DNA of 64,000 nt from Dasypus novemcinctus (Eukaryota; Chordata; Mammalia; Cingulata; Dasypodidae), in the NCBI RefSeq assembly GCF_030445035.2, contig NC_080702.1:14826029-14890028 (forward strand). The letters run 5' to 3'. Positions 13,301 to 24,950 of this stretch are shown here, in pieces; the stretch's first letter is position 1; every line of letters starts with the position of its first letter. The translations under genes and the position numbers were made by a program. The notes under the pieces were generated by a model. The model made no database searches. It saw nothing but the letters and a program-made list of their open reading frames with translations, and was not told the DNA's origin.

Positions 13301-14437
13301 CGACACCTGGGGATGAGCCTCCCTGGCACCGAGGGATCACTACCACATACCAGCTGAAGGAGAAACTAGAAAATGACTTTGAATTAAAGATTCAATGCGG
13401 AACAGCAGAATATACCTGTCTACATATAATAACATGACTTCGGGAATCGGTTTGACCTAATGTAAGGGGGAAATGGAAAGGAGAAATGAGATTATAAGGC
13501 TGTGAGTCTCTAAAAAAGAGTCTGGAGGTTGTCAGAAGGAATATCCCTATGTACAACTGAACAGAGTCTAAGAGACAGATAAGGTAGATACAACCCCAGG
13601 TATTGGTTCTTTTGAGGGATAAAGAGACCCACGGGTTCTATGGTCATGGCAGAAGGGGTTCACTGCCATGACAGATGGCCCTTCTTTGGAGCTGGTGTTT
13701 CTGCGTGATGGAATTGGACTCAGAGGGGATCTCTTTTCACAAGACTTGCATGCTACTTTGTTGGAATTGTAGTTGGTGCTGGGTTTAAGATATATGTAGG
13801 GGATTTGAATCTCTGGACTGATAATATGAGACCCAGGCCCAGAGCCTCAACAGACTTCAGCTCCTACACTTTGATTTATTGGACTTACTCCACTCAGCTA
13901 ACATGGAGTTGAAGAAGGTCAACCACCACAACATGGAGCCTAGAGTGTCTACAACTAGAAGCAGGAGGAGTGCATCCAGTACCCATGTGGAATCTAAGCC
14001 CTCACTTGACATAGGTGTGCAATGGACACAACCAATCCAATGTCCACATAGAAGAGGTGGCATTGGATTGGGAAAAGTGGACATGGTGGCTGATGGGTAT
14101 GGGGAAATACAGGAAGAGATGAGAGGTGGAGGCGTCTTTGGGACATGGAGCTGCCCTGGATGGTGCTTCAGGGGCAATCACCGGACATTGTAAATCCCCC
14201 CAGGGCCCACTGGATGGAATGGGGGAGAGTATGGGCTATGATGTGGACCATTGACTATGGGGTGCAGAGGTGCCCAAAGATGTACTTACCAAATGCAAAG
14301 GATGTGTCATGATGATGGGAGAGAGTGTTGCTGTGGGGGGAGTGGGGGGCGGGGGCGGTGGGGTTGAATGGGACCTCATATATATATTTTTAATGTAATA
14401 TTATTACAAAGTCAATAAAAAAAATGAAAAAAAAAAA
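13301..14437 (+). mobile_element. 5'-truncated L1 3' end nested in L1
   Basis: A sense-strand insertion with an A-rich tail (14416-14437) is flanked by a 16-bp TSD, AAGAGTGTGCTGTTTA, at 13285-13300 and 14438-14453. The content matches the L1 3' end at 2.7-5.4 kb. It splits the ORF2 of the host L1, so it is younger than its host. Confidence 0.92.
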
Positions 14438-15399
14438 AAGAGTGTGCTGTTTAATTTCCACATCTTGTTATGAAATCTGGGCCTCTGGCCCTTGCAGATT
14501 TCCAGCTTCACTCCACTGTAGTCAGAGAAATTATTTGCATGATTTCTATCTTTCTGAATTCATTGAGTCTTTCTTTGTGGCCTAGAATATGGCCTATATT
14601 TGAGAATGATCTTTGAGAATGATCCAGGATATACATGGGTGTATTTGGGTGTAATGTTCTGTATATGTTTATTAGGTCCAGCTTCTCTAATATATTGTTC
14701 AAAGTCTTTGTTTCTTTATTGATTCTCTTTTGAGAGGTTCTGTCCAAAGTTGATAGTAGTGCATTAAAGTCCCCCACTATAATTGTAGAGGCATCTATTC
14801 TTTCCCTTAGTTTTTCCATTGTTTGCCTCACATATTTGGAGGTACCCTTGTTAGGAGCATAAATGTTTATGATTGTTCATTCTTCTTGAAAGAATATCCC
14901 TTTCACTAATATGTAGTGTCCATCTTTTCTTTCACAATTGTTTTGCCTTTAAAGTCTATTTTGTCTGCTATTAATATAGCTACTCCTGCCCTTTTTTGGT
15001 TATTGTTTGCTTGTAAGGTAGTTTTCCAGCCATTCACTTTCAACTTCTTTGAATCCCTGGGTCTAAGATGAGTTTCTGGTAGAAAACATATAGATGGGTC
15101 ATATTTCCTTATCCAATCTTCCAATCTGTGTCTCTTAACAGGTGAGTTTAATCCATTGACATTTAGCGTATTACTTTCAAGGAATTACTTATATTAGCCA
15201 TATTTTCTTTGGATTTGGATTTGTCTTATGTTGTTTGACTTTTTTTTCTCTTTTTGTACTTTTAGTTGTTCCTACACTCTCCTCCAAATCTGTCTCTCCT
15301 GTTTGTTTCTTTCCTACTGCAGAACTCCCTTTAATATTTCTTGAAGGGCAAGTTTCTTGTTGGCCTATTCTCTTAGATTCTCTTTATCTGTGAATACTT

Positions 15400-16300
15400 T
15401 GAACTCTCCATCATTTTTGAATGCTAGCTTTGCTGGATAAAGTATTCTTGGTTGGAAATTCTTTTCTTTTAGTACCTTGACTATGTCATACCACTGCCTT
15501 CTTGCCCCCATGGTTTCAGATGAGAAATCAGCACTTAATCTTATGGGGCCTCCCTTTTACATGATGGTTCTCTTTTCTCTTGCTGCTTTTAGGATTTTCT
15601 CTTTGTCTTGCACATTGGATAATTTGACAAGTATATGTCTTGGGGTCGGCCTGTTGGGATTTATGCTGTTTGGGGTGCGTTGTGCTTCCTGGACATGGAC
15701 ATTCATCTCCCTCAATAGATTTGGGAAGTTTTCAGCCATTATTTCCTCCAACACTCCTTCTGTCCCCTTTCCCTTCTCTTCTCCTTCTGGGATGCCTAGA
15801 ATGCATATGTTTGTGTGTTTTGCATTGTCATTCAGGTCCCTAAATCCCTGCTGGATTTTTTCTACCTTTTTGTCAATTAATTCTACTATCTATTTGATTT
15901 CGGATGTACTCTCTTCCACATCACTAATTCTTTCCTCTGCCTCTTCAATTCTGCTATTATTTGCTGAGAGTGTATTTTTGATTTCTTGGATTGTGCTATT
16001 GATCCCCATCATCTCTGTGATCTTTGTGTGCATGATCACAATTTCTTCTGTATGCTCTCCAAGTGTTTTCTTAATATGCTTAATCTCTTCCTTCACTTCA
16101 TTGAATTGGTCCATGATACATGTTTTGAGAGCTTTAATTACTTGTTCGGTGTTCCACTTCTCTTCCTGGTTTTTAGTTTATTCATTGCATTGGGCCTTGT
16201 TTTCCTGATTATTGGTATGGTCTGTAGTTTTTTGTTGCTGTCTGGTCTTCATTTTATCTTGTTGGGTTTATTCTGTTGATTATCTTCTTGTTCTACCATT
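15400..16300 (-). pseudogene. L1 ORF1 remnant (RNA-binding chaperone)
   Basis: On the minus strand, 15890-16114 encodes a coiled-coil-like stretch (EEIKHIKKTLGEHTEEI and EEAEERISDVEESTSEIK). The stretch at 15557-15754 encodes the RNA-binding part (MLEEIMAENFPNLLREM, TPNSINPNRPTPRHI). ORF1p is the trimeric RNA-binding protein of L1 particles. Frame breaks between the two parts make it non-functional. Confidence 0.8.
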
Positions 16301-17994
16301 GGGGTTTACTTAGGAGTTTTCGTGTGTGTGTTAAGTATTCTCTTTGTCACTTTTTTCTTCTTATTCTATTTCCTTGTTGTTGGCTAAGTTCCCTCAAAGG
16401 AAAATATTAGGTCCAGAGAAAGCAAAAGCAGTAAGAAAAGGAAAATATAATAGTAGTATTGATAGTGTTTGTTAGCAGAATGTGAGATCTAGGAGAATGT
16501 ATATAGAACTCATGGAAGCTGTGTATAGTTAAAACAGTAAAAAAGTGGAGTACCTGTCATGAGTTATTAAACTGAATATGGGGAGCAATATACTACAAAT
16601 TGAAAGGTCAGTGTTGTCAGGAGAAAGGGAAAAAGAAAACAATAATATAGAGAGTGAATAAATGATAGAAAACAGATTAGAGGTATTACAGATAAAAAGT
16701 CAGAAATATTGGGGGTTAAACAGAGAGAGGTAGAATATAAGAGAAAGAAAAAATGATTGAGAAGAGAATGATGTAAAGGAAAAGGGATAGCATAGGTAGC
16801 CACAATCAGTACACACAGAAAAGGTAAAATTGAGGATGAGGAAGCACAGCAATTAAGAAATGTTGCCTGTAGCACTAATATGAAAAAAGAAAAAGGGAAA
16901 AACAAAAGGAGAAAGAGAGAAGAAGAAAAAGCAGAGAAGAAGGGGAGAAAAAAGAAAAAAAAAAGGTGGTGGTGGGGATAAAGAGGAAGAAAAAACAAGA
17001 AAACAGACCAAGAGAAAAGACCAGAAAAGGCCCCAGGAAAAGAATCCTCTTTGCAATTGAATAAACTGCTTAGGAGTCTGACCTTCCCCCTTTCTCCCTT
17101 CCTCACTTTCTTCTCTCCCAAGGCAGCAGGAAGGCTGCGTGAGGGCTCCTGTAGGAAATTCAAATGGGTCCCTGATGAACCAACTCACCTGAGAAAATAA
17201 TGACTCTTAATTTCTTGAGAGAGCACCCACCCCTTTCCAGGAACCCTAAATATACTATTGGAAGCCTGTAAAGCATGTCCTACTGTCCCTCTCCCTTAGG
17301 TGTGCTACAAGGGAGCTGGTTAATTTTCTGACTCCACCTTCTCCCAGACAAAGTTTCCTATCCCAGACCGTTTAAGTAAATTGGGCTCTCTCACCAGATT
17401 TGCCTCTTTTCTATTCCTAGGCTCTCCCCAGGTCAGCTAATATCTCCTCCAAACTCAATAAAAAAAGGGGCGGGGGGTTCCAGAAAACTGAACCTACACT
17501 CCTTGGCCCCTCTGCACCTCCCACCTAAACTCTCTCACTTCCAGAGTTAGTCCGTGCCAAGAGGGGTAGGGCAATGCCAGATTTCCAGGATTGCTGGGCT
17601 CAGGAAACAGAGGCCTGGGAGAATGTGGACTCGGGGTATTTAGTGTGGGCCGCGGGGGTTCAGGGAACACAGGCTTGGGGTTCACGTGTTTGAGGGACAC
17701 AGGCCTTGGAAACTCTGCCCCATGACTGGCAGTTCTCAGTGAATGCCTACGGCTCTTAGCCCTAGGAGGGAGGGGTTTACCTTCCCATGGCTTCTGCGTT
17801 CAGTGTTAGAAACCTGCAGTTCTACCTTGAGCAAACACCAATTCTGCTGCAGTCTGTCCAGATTGATGTCCATACACCTCCCGCCCTGTCGGTTCCCAAA
17901 ACAGCCTGCTCTGCTAGGACTCTGTCACCACACAGCCAGTCTCTTGTAGGAGAGATGACGATGGTGTACTTACTCAGACGCCATCTTGCCCCGT
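16300..17994 (-). other. L1 5' UTR with purine-rich tract
   Basis: This is the promoter-bearing leader of the host L1. It is strongly purine-rich on the plus strand at about 16860-17045 and GC-richer at 17480-17700. Translated frames are low-complexity shadows. The 5' end carries the AAGATGGCG motif common at mammalian L1 starts. Confidence 0.7.
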
Positions 17995-18390
17995 TTCCTC
18001 TCCATCATTTTTGAATGCCAGCTTTGCTGAATAGAGTATTCATGTTTGGAAATTTTTTCTCTTAGCACCTTGACTATATCATACCACTTCCTTCTTGCCT
18101 CCATGGTTTCAGATGAGAAATCAGCATTTAATCTTATGGAACCTCCTTTGTATGTGATGGTTCTCTTTTCTCTTGCTTCCTTCCATATTTTTCTTTGTCT
18201 AGAGCATTGGATAATTTGACAAGTATATATCTTGGGGTAGGCCTGTTGAGGTTTATGCTGTTTGGAGTGTGTTGTGCTTTCTGGACATGTACATCCATCT
18301 CCCTGAATAAGTTTGGGAAATTTTCAGCTATTATTTCCTCCAACATTCATTCTGTCCCCTTTTCCTTTTCTTCTCCTTCTGGGATGCCTA
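17995..18390 (-). mobile_element. L1 ORF1-region fragment
   Basis: This copies, with about 10% difference, the block 15407-15797 of the neighbouring L1, including the ORF1 motif NFPNLFREMDVHVQKAQ. It ends at 'gggatgcct', where sequence from a different part of L1 begins. Confidence 0.75.
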
Positions 18391-18965
18391 TTTGTTGAAG
18401 AGACCATTCTCTCCCAGTTGAGTGGGCTTGGTGTCCTTGTCGAAAATGAGGTGACTTTATATGTGAGGATCTGTATCAGGACTCTAAATTCAATTCCGTT
18501 GGTCAGTATACCTATCCTTGTGACAACACCATGCAGTTTTTACCACTGTAGCTTTTCAGTATGTTTTATGGTCAACTAGTGTGATTCCTCTGATTGGATT
18601 TTCTCTTTTCAATATGTCTTTGGCTATTCAGTGCCTTTTGCCCTTCCAAATAAATCCCATAGGTAGTTTTTCCAGTTTATTAAAAAATGCTGTGTTGATT
18701 TTTTTGGGGATTGTATTAAGTCTGTAGATTTGTTTGGATAGGATAGACATCTTAATGATATTTATTCTTCCTTTCCATGAACAGGGAATATTCTTCCATT
18801 TATTTATGTCTTGATTTCCTTTAACCGTGTTATGTAGTTCTGTTTCTAAGTCATTTACATCTTTAAATTCATTCCTATGTATGTGATTTTTTTAGTTACT
18901 ATTTTAAATGTTATATTTTTTCTTCATTTCCTCCTTCGATTGATCATTATTGATATACGAGTTTG
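18391..18965 (-). mobile_element. L1 ORF2 fragment, left edge of duplicated block A
   Basis: It matches 11205-11800 in the first L1 and, more closely in layout, 57608-58190 before the second CpG island. It joins the CpG island at nearly the same point in both copies, which shows that the junction predates the duplication. Confidence 0.75.
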
Positions 18966-19303
18966 ATTTTTGCCAGCATGTCGGACAGCACGTGATTGGG
19001 TGCTTCGTGCTGTCCGTTAAGGGTAGGGCCCCTCCCCCTTAGGGGCGTGGAGACCCTGAGCGGGCAGGACGTCATTGGCCCAGGCGCTGGCGTAGAAGCT
19101 CCGCCCCTCAAGTCCCGCCCAGTCCACGTCGTGGGGGGCCCCTCTAAGAGCTCGCGGTGTTTGGGGAGCTCCGGTGTTTGCGGAGCTCGCGATAACCTGC
19201 TGGTGTGTTCCGGGTAGGAGAGACACTAAGGCCGGCGAGGGACTGTGGGAACGCTCGGCCTATCGCCCAGGGACCCCGCCTGTGGACCCACCCCACCGTA
19301 ACG
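18966..19303 (+). promoter_or_regulatory. CpG-island promoter and putative first exon, copy A
   Basis: A CACGTG E-box at 18989-18994 abuts an inverted CCAAT box (18995-18999). A second inverted CCAAT lies at 19074-19078, overlapping an ACGTCA half-site. GC boxes (CCGCCCC, CCCGCCC) follow near 19100-19120. A canonical splice donor, AACG/GTAAGT, lies at 19303/19304. The same order occurs in copy B at the same spacing, which argues for a functional ancestor. The gene it drives is unknown; no ATG-initiated frame is convincing, so exon 1 may be 5' UTR or a lncRNA exon. Confidence 0.6.
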
Positions 19304-19679
19304 GTAAGTTTGGGGACCCAGCTTGGCGTCGGGGCGGGGCGCAGGCGGGCGGGGACCCCCAGAGGGGCGGAAAAGCGGGCGAGCGAGCCTCCCCTTGCTG
19401 CGTCGAGGGGGCGCCCGCGCCGCGACCCCTAAAATTCCTACTGCTCGCCTGCGCGGCGCGGGGGGCGGAAAGTTGTGCGCGGCTCCCGGGTCCTGCCGCC
19501 CTCAGGGCCTGTAGGGGACCAGGCAGGGCCGCGCCGGGTGGGGGCGCTGCTTCCGCGGGCGGCGCGGGGCGGGGGGCGCAGGGTGCAGTCGGGGGTCCCG
19601 GCCCAGCCCGACTGGCCTGCGGCGCAGGGCCCTGTGTCAGAATAAGGGTCCCGCGGCCCACGGGAAGGGTGACCCGCCC

Positions 19680-20870
19680 CTCCCTCCCTCAGTCCCTCCT
19701 TTCCCCCACAATGGCCACCTTTCCCCCCACTGTCCCCCGTTCCCCCCCACGGTCCCCCTGCCCTCACCACGGTCCCTCTTGTCCTCTTCATGGCCCCTCC
19801 TGCTCCCCCACTTACTGCCGTTTCTCTCCCCCACGGTTCCTGTTCCCCTAAGGTTCCTCCTATCCTCCAGGATCCCTCCTGCCCCCATGGTCTTTACCCT
19901 CCACGGACCCTCCTGCCTCCCCCAAGTTCCCTCCTCACCCCAAAGGTCCCCTCTTGTCTCCCCATGGTCTGTTCTGTCCCCCCCCCCCCCCGTGGTCCCT
20001 CCTGCCCTCCTAGGTCCCTCCTCTCCCCCCACTCTCCCTCCTCTCCCACCGCCATGTTCCCTCCTGCCACCCATGCTCCCTTTAGCCTCATGGTCACTCC
20101 CACTTCCCCAAGGTCCCTCCTCACCAGGGTCCCTCCTCATCCTCAAGGTCTTTCCTGCCCTTTCAAAGTCCCTCCTCTACACTTTCCTTCCCTCCTCCCC
20201 CATAGTCCCTCCTGGGTTCCCCAGGGTCCCTCCTGCCCTCCCAAAGTCTCTCCTCCTTTCCTAAGGTCCCTCCTTCCACAATTACCTTTGCCCATGGTCC
20301 ACCTCCCCCCCCCAAAGGCCATCCTCCTCTATGGTCCCTCCTTCCCATGATCCTTCCCACCCACACTCCTCCCCCACGGTCCCTCCTGCCCCCCCACCAT
20401 CTTTCCTCTCCCCCACTGTCTCTAGTCCCCCCATGGCCCCTCTTCCCCCCCATATCCCTTCCTGTCCCTCTACGGTCCCTCTTGCCCTTCCAAAGTCCTT
20501 CCTCCTCTTTGAAGGTCCCTCCCCCCATGATATCCGTGCCCTCTGTCTCCTCCGCATTGGTCCCTCCCTCTCATGATCCCCCTACCCCTGTTCCCCCCAT
20601 GGTCCCTCCTCCCTCCACACTCACTCCTCCCCCCCACAGTCCTTCCTCATCCCCACAGTTCCTCCTGCCCCCACCATTTTTCCTACTGCCTCCCCTTGGT
20701 CTCTCCTGCCCCCCACAGCCCTTTCTGCCACCCCGTGATCCCCCTCCACCCCTGTGGTCCCTCCTTCCCTCCATGGTCCCTTTTCCCCCTCCACAGTGCC
20801 CCTTCCCTCCCTGCATTCACCAGGGTCCCCCCATGGTCCACACCTTAGCCCCTCCCTCCGCCCTCCTGAC
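19680..20870. repeat. Degenerate C-rich minisatellite, copy A
   Basis: About 1.2 kb of irregular repeats of the TCCCTCCTGCCCCCC and CATGGTCCCTCC types, with nearly no purine runs on the plus strand. It sits in the presumed first intron. The minus strand is dense in GGG runs and could fold into G-quadruplexes. The long reading frames on both strands here are compositional artefacts. Confidence 0.85.
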
Positions 20871-21512
20871 CCTCCCAGGTGCCTGGGGTCCTTCCCCTCT
20901 CAGCTGCCTCTTCCCAGGCCCTACACTTCAAATTTTCCTCTGGAGCCAGGCAGAGGCTGCTTGGCTTTCTTCTCCCACCTGGGAAGGTCAGGCTCAGGGC
21001 CTGGCCTGCAGCAGCTGGCTCTTAAAGGGGTTACTGCTGAGGGGAATTGATCACTCCCAGGGGAATGGCTCCTGGGAAGGCCCAGGGAGAGCGTGACTGA
21101 CACCCAGTGTGTGCCTGCAGGGAGCCCAGTGAATGGGGACCCCTCCCAGGAGGGGCCTCTGGGTGCAGGTTTGTGTCCAGCCTGGGAGTTTTGGAGGGAT
21201 CACAACAGTTTGCAACTAAAAGTGTGTATCCTTCCCCAGTGGTCTGCAGGTGTGGGGCCCTCCTCCTCTTAGGCACTTGCATTCTTTGAGTCAAAGCCCT
21301 GGTGAGTCACTTGAGCCTTTAATTATCTGTCTTTCCTGTTTTACTCCTTTCTGCTCTCTGAGATTACACAGGGCAGGTGAGGCCTGGGTTCTAGGGACCC
21401 AATCCCTCTGTGTCCCCTCCTGGCTGTGGCTGCACTAGAAGGCCTGGGACAGCTTCAGCCTTGGCTTCCCTCAGAGCTCCCCATGGTCCCAGAAACACTC
21501 TTTTCCTTTTGG
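20871..21512 (+). other. Conserved splice-like block after C-rich tract, copy A
   Basis: A likely acceptor, TGTGTGCCTGCAG/GGAGCCC, lies at about 21107-21121 and a possible donor, GTGCAG/GTTTGT, near 21168. The 48-bp interval is nearly identical in copy B (about 60910-60957). Two more CAG/GT-like positions follow near 21237-21250. No long frame runs through, so non-coding exons are possible. Confidence 0.35.
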
Positions 21513-22250
21513 TAGTGGTTACAGAATTTTTTTAAAAGTTTGATTTCTTGGAGTCATGCTGGGTGGAAATGGCTCGTGAACTCTTGCTAAGGTGGTAGCT
21601 TGCTAGGGCTGGAGGAGGGTCGCTGGCCAGTGGGGGCCACTGGATTTGGGTGCCTGCTAGACCCCTCTGCACAGACTGGGGAAGGGCGCCTGCTGGTCAG
21701 ACCACCTGCCCCGAGGCTGCTGAGGGAGCCCAGGGGTGTGCTGAGTATTACCAGGAGCTCCAGGGAGCTTCTCCTTGGCAGGGAGGTGACTGGGTGACTT
21801 GGGGACACCATTCTTGCCCTGCTTTGTCTGCCAAGAGCAGTCACCCAGCTGGCCTTAAAGGAGCCGGGCTGCAGAGGAAGCCTCAGTGTTTACTGTTCTC
21901 AGCCTCTTAGAAGAGTTGTTCCCATTCTAGGGGAGCAGTTGAGGGCTGTGGAGCAGCTGCTCTTAGGACAGATGGGCTGGACATTCTCAACCCCCAGCCC
22001 CTTCTTTTGTCCCCTGCAATTCCCCCTGAACTTCTGCAGGTGTTTTTCACAGTGTTGCCACCGTGGAGGGCTCCTGGGTGTCCTGTCACTCCCATGCAGA
22101 TGACCACACTGCTTTCCTAATGCTCTGTCACTCAGCAGACCCTAAGTATGATCAGGAAGAATATAACGTTATTCTCAGTGGAAAAACCCCAGAAAGTTTT
22201 ATACCAAAACCTTAGCAATGACATTTTTGGACGAGGATTAACAGTCTTTT
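21513..22250. other. DNA present in copy A only, nothing recognised
   Basis: This GC-moderate sequence falls inside the stretch missing from copy B. Short frames occur but none looks like a known protein. Confidence 0.4.
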
Positions 22251-22945
22251 TTTTTTTTTTTAATTTTCAAAGAAATTAATTTTATTGATACACCTATATT
22301 TTTTAACAAATCAATTTTATTGATAAATGTTAATAAAGCATACAATTCATTCAAAGTGTCCTGTGCATGGCATTTGTATAATCACATAGATGTGCATTCA
22401 TTACCTCAGTCATTGGAATATTTTTATTATTTCAATAATAAGAAAAATAAACTAATAAAATTCTTTACTCCTCTATCTGTTTTCCCTGCTGGAAATAGCT
22501 TCTATTTCTGGCTTTTCTAGCACAATTATTTATGCTTTAAGCAGTTTTATTGAGATATGTTCACATACCATACAGTCTATCCAAAGTGTATAACCAGTGG
22601 ATTTTAGTATTATCACAATGTTGCGCATCCATCACCATAAAGTATTTTAGAACATTTTCAGTACTCTGACAAGAAAAACCCCATTCCCCTTAGCAGTCCT
22701 TCCGCATCCCTACATAACCAGAAATCTAACTTCATCTTTATAAACTGATTTACATTTTCTATAAATGGAATCATGCAATATGTTGTACTTTGTGTCAGGT
22801 TTCTTTCCCGTAGCATAAGTGATATTATATTAACATTTTATAGTGTGAACATACATTTGTTCAATTTCATAGAACAGATTATCTCTTTTGTTACCTCTTT
22901 TTCTTGAGTAACAAATCACATTTTAAGTCTCCAATTCTCAACTCT
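22251..22945 (-). mobile_element. Two older L1 3'-UTR fragments, antisense
   Basis: The words 'gcatacaattcattcaaagt' (near 22337) and 'cataccatacagtctatcca' (near 22564) begin two related blocks, each running through 'catccatcacc'-type text. They are inverted L1 3' ends. The second aligns with 61310-61660 in copy B. Confidence 0.6.
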
Positions 22946-22959
22946 TCAGTGTAACCTCA

Positions 22960-24350
22960 CTTTTTTCTTTTTTTAACTTTATTTTGTACATTTAATAATT
23001 GACTATATAAATCATAGTTTTAAAAAAGAAAACGAATAAAAACATACATTTCTAAATTACATATATTGGATACATATAAATTTTTTTCAATCATAAAATA
23101 TATTACATGATATATTTGGTTCATAGTAATGCAGTCATATAGTCCTTTTGTGTCTGGCTTGCTTCCCTCAACATAATGTCCTTTAGATTCATCCATGTTG
23201 TCATATGCTTTCTGAATTTATTTCTTCTTACTGCTGCATAATGTTCCATCATGTGAGTAAACCACAGTTTGTTGATCTATTCATCAGTTGATGGACATCT
23301 GGGTTCCCAACTTTTGGCAATCGTGAATAATGCTGCTATGAACATTGGTGTGCAGATGTCTGTGTCCCTGCTACAGATTTTCTGACTATGTTGCAAGTAG
23401 TGATATTGCAGCATCATGTGGGAAGTTTATATTCAACTTCTTTGGGAACTGCCAAACAGTCCTCCACAGTGGCTGTATCATTCTACGTTCCCACTAACAG
23501 TGAGTAAGTGTTCCTATCTCTCCACGTCCTCTGCAGTACTTTTGGTTCTCTGTCTGTGGTTGGGGAGGATCATTGGTGCAGGTGTCAGTGATGGGATAAC
23601 ATGGAGGAAGCTCACCTGGGCATACATATAAGGCATATAAGTGTGTGTTTATGGAACATTGCCATGGTGGATGGAGATTCATACAATAACCGAAGGAATA
23701 TCAAATTCCCACCCTGGGGAACTCTGCCACTTTTTCTAAGGTCAGCAAGAATTTCCCAAGTACAGGAGCAGTGACTAGTGAAGGAGGATGTCCTACTGAT
23801 GGACACTTGATATTGATGACTGTGCTTATGAACCTTTATACTCGAAACTGAGATTTAGCCTGGTGTTACAGGGTGCCTGAGAATTGCCTCCTGGTAGCCT
23901 CCTTGTTGTTCAAATGTGGCCTCTCTCTAAGCCACATATAGTATAAATACTGTACCTTCCCCCCCAGTGTGGGACATGACTCCAGGGTATGAGACTCCTT
24001 GGCACCGAGGGATTACTACCAAGCACCAACCAGCAATGCAACTGGAAAAAAGACCTTGACCAAAATGGGGAAAAGATAAAGACAAGTGAGTTTATATGGC
24101 TAAGGTACTTCCAAGTGAGGTGAGTCCAGAGGTCATCCCAGAAGTAATGCTTATGCATGTCTCAGCAGGATCTCTTTGACTGCCAAAGTAGATTGTACCC
24201 CAAGTAGCTGGGCTCCTGAGGGTTCTGGAGGCATCCAGATGCTTGAGTGAGGGCAGATACCTCAAGAGTTTGGTGCCTTGCCAGTGGTCCCTTCTTTGGA
24301 ATTTATGGTCCCCAGAGTGACAGAATTGGAATCAGTTGTGGTTTCCCTAC
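22960..24350. mobile_element. L1 insertion with internal inversion
   Basis: The left part (about 22960-23545) is the end of ORF2 in minus orientation. The right part (about 23550-24350) is the L1 3' UTR in plus orientation, with blocks such as 'gggacatgactccagggta'. The switch near 23545 is what twin-priming during L1 integration produces. It is absent from copy B, so it arrived after the duplication. Confidence 0.65.
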
Positions 24351-24530
24351 ACATGGCTCTTCTGTTCTTCTATTTGAGTCTGTAATCAGTACTAAAGTTA
24401 TCATGTAGAGGCCTGCGTACCCTCCAGGTAGGGTGCGGACAGGCCCTCTGGGGTTACTTCCAAGGATAGCATGGAGCGGGGGTATGTGCTTGAAATTAGT
24501 TGAAGGTGCAGATCTATTTATGGATGTACC

Positions 24531-24950
24531 ACCTTTTGTTATCGTGCACAAGCTAATAGAGATTCGTGGGTTGTTTTTTTTTTTCCAGTTTTGGCTGCCA
24601 TGCTCTTGCCCTAGAAATCATTGCATGGATATGATTTCATTTGTGTTGGATAGATTTTTTTGAAGTGGAAGTAGCAAGAATTATGGTGTTTATATTTTTA
24701 AGAAACTGATAAAATGTTTCCCAAAGTGGTAGCACCATTCTGCATTCTCACTAGCAATGTATGAGGGCTCCAGTTTTTCCACATCTTCTTTAACAGTTGG
24801 TATTATGTCTCTTGATTTTAGCCATTCTAGTAAATATAGCAGATTTTAATGTGTATTTCCCTTGTGATTAAAAGAATGGAACGTTTCTTCTTTTGCAAAT
24901 GTGTGTTCACATATTTTCCCATTTTTAAGTGCTGTTTGTCTTTTTTTGTT
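24531..24950. repeat. Unclassified repeat shared by copies A and B
   Basis: This aligns with 62690-63010 and 63311-63425 in copy B. It reads like an old L1 or HAL1 end ('ttcccaaagtggtagcacca'). I cannot name the family. Confidence 0.5.

Larger units (their letters stand above)
10549..15130 (-). pseudogene. L1 ORF2 remnant (endonuclease and reverse transcriptase)
   Basis: ORF2p nicks target DNA and reverse-transcribes L1 RNA. In minus-strand order I see endonuclease pieces (14508-15124, for example QKRAGVAILIADKIDFK), then the RT part (12045-12633, with [15 protein letters not shown] and [14 protein letters not shown]). The RT active-site motif near 11903-11914 reads FADN instead of FADD. The C terminus at 10549-10782 includes PKCPSTGEWINKMWY and the TMEYYSAL motif. 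The frame is broken repeatedly and interrupted by the insertion at 13301-14437, so it is inactive. Confidence 0.85.
8769..17994 (-). mobile_element. Near-full-length L1 retrotransposon
   Basis: Reading on the minus strand, the element has a 5' end near 17994 (start GGGGCAAGATGGCGTCTGAG), a long 5' UTR, ORF1, ORF2 and a 3' UTR that stops at the CpG island. It is broken by a second L1 piece at 13301-14437 and by a CTTT microsatellite. Stops and frameshifts split both ORFs, so it cannot move on its own. Compared with the L1 at 53.8-58.2 kb, its 3' UTR lacks the terminal part and the poly(A) tail. Confidence 0.85.

Noticed and set aside
15477-16208. 243-codon plus-strand frame
   Set aside because: It is the antisense shadow of the L1 ORF1 region.
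16567-17163. 198-codon minus-strand frame
   Set aside because: Phe/Leu/Ser-rich translation of the pyrimidine-rich L1 5' UTR, with no family features.
19174-19851. Long plus-strand reading frame (about 225 codons) over CpG island A
   Set aside because: Low-complexity Gly/Ala/Arg then Pro/Ser composition, running across a strong splice donor into the C-rich array, with frames equally long on the other strand. It is compositional.
20347-21096. Proline-rich protein of 249 codons
   Set aside because: Direct reading of the C-rich minisatellite, with similar frames on all registers.
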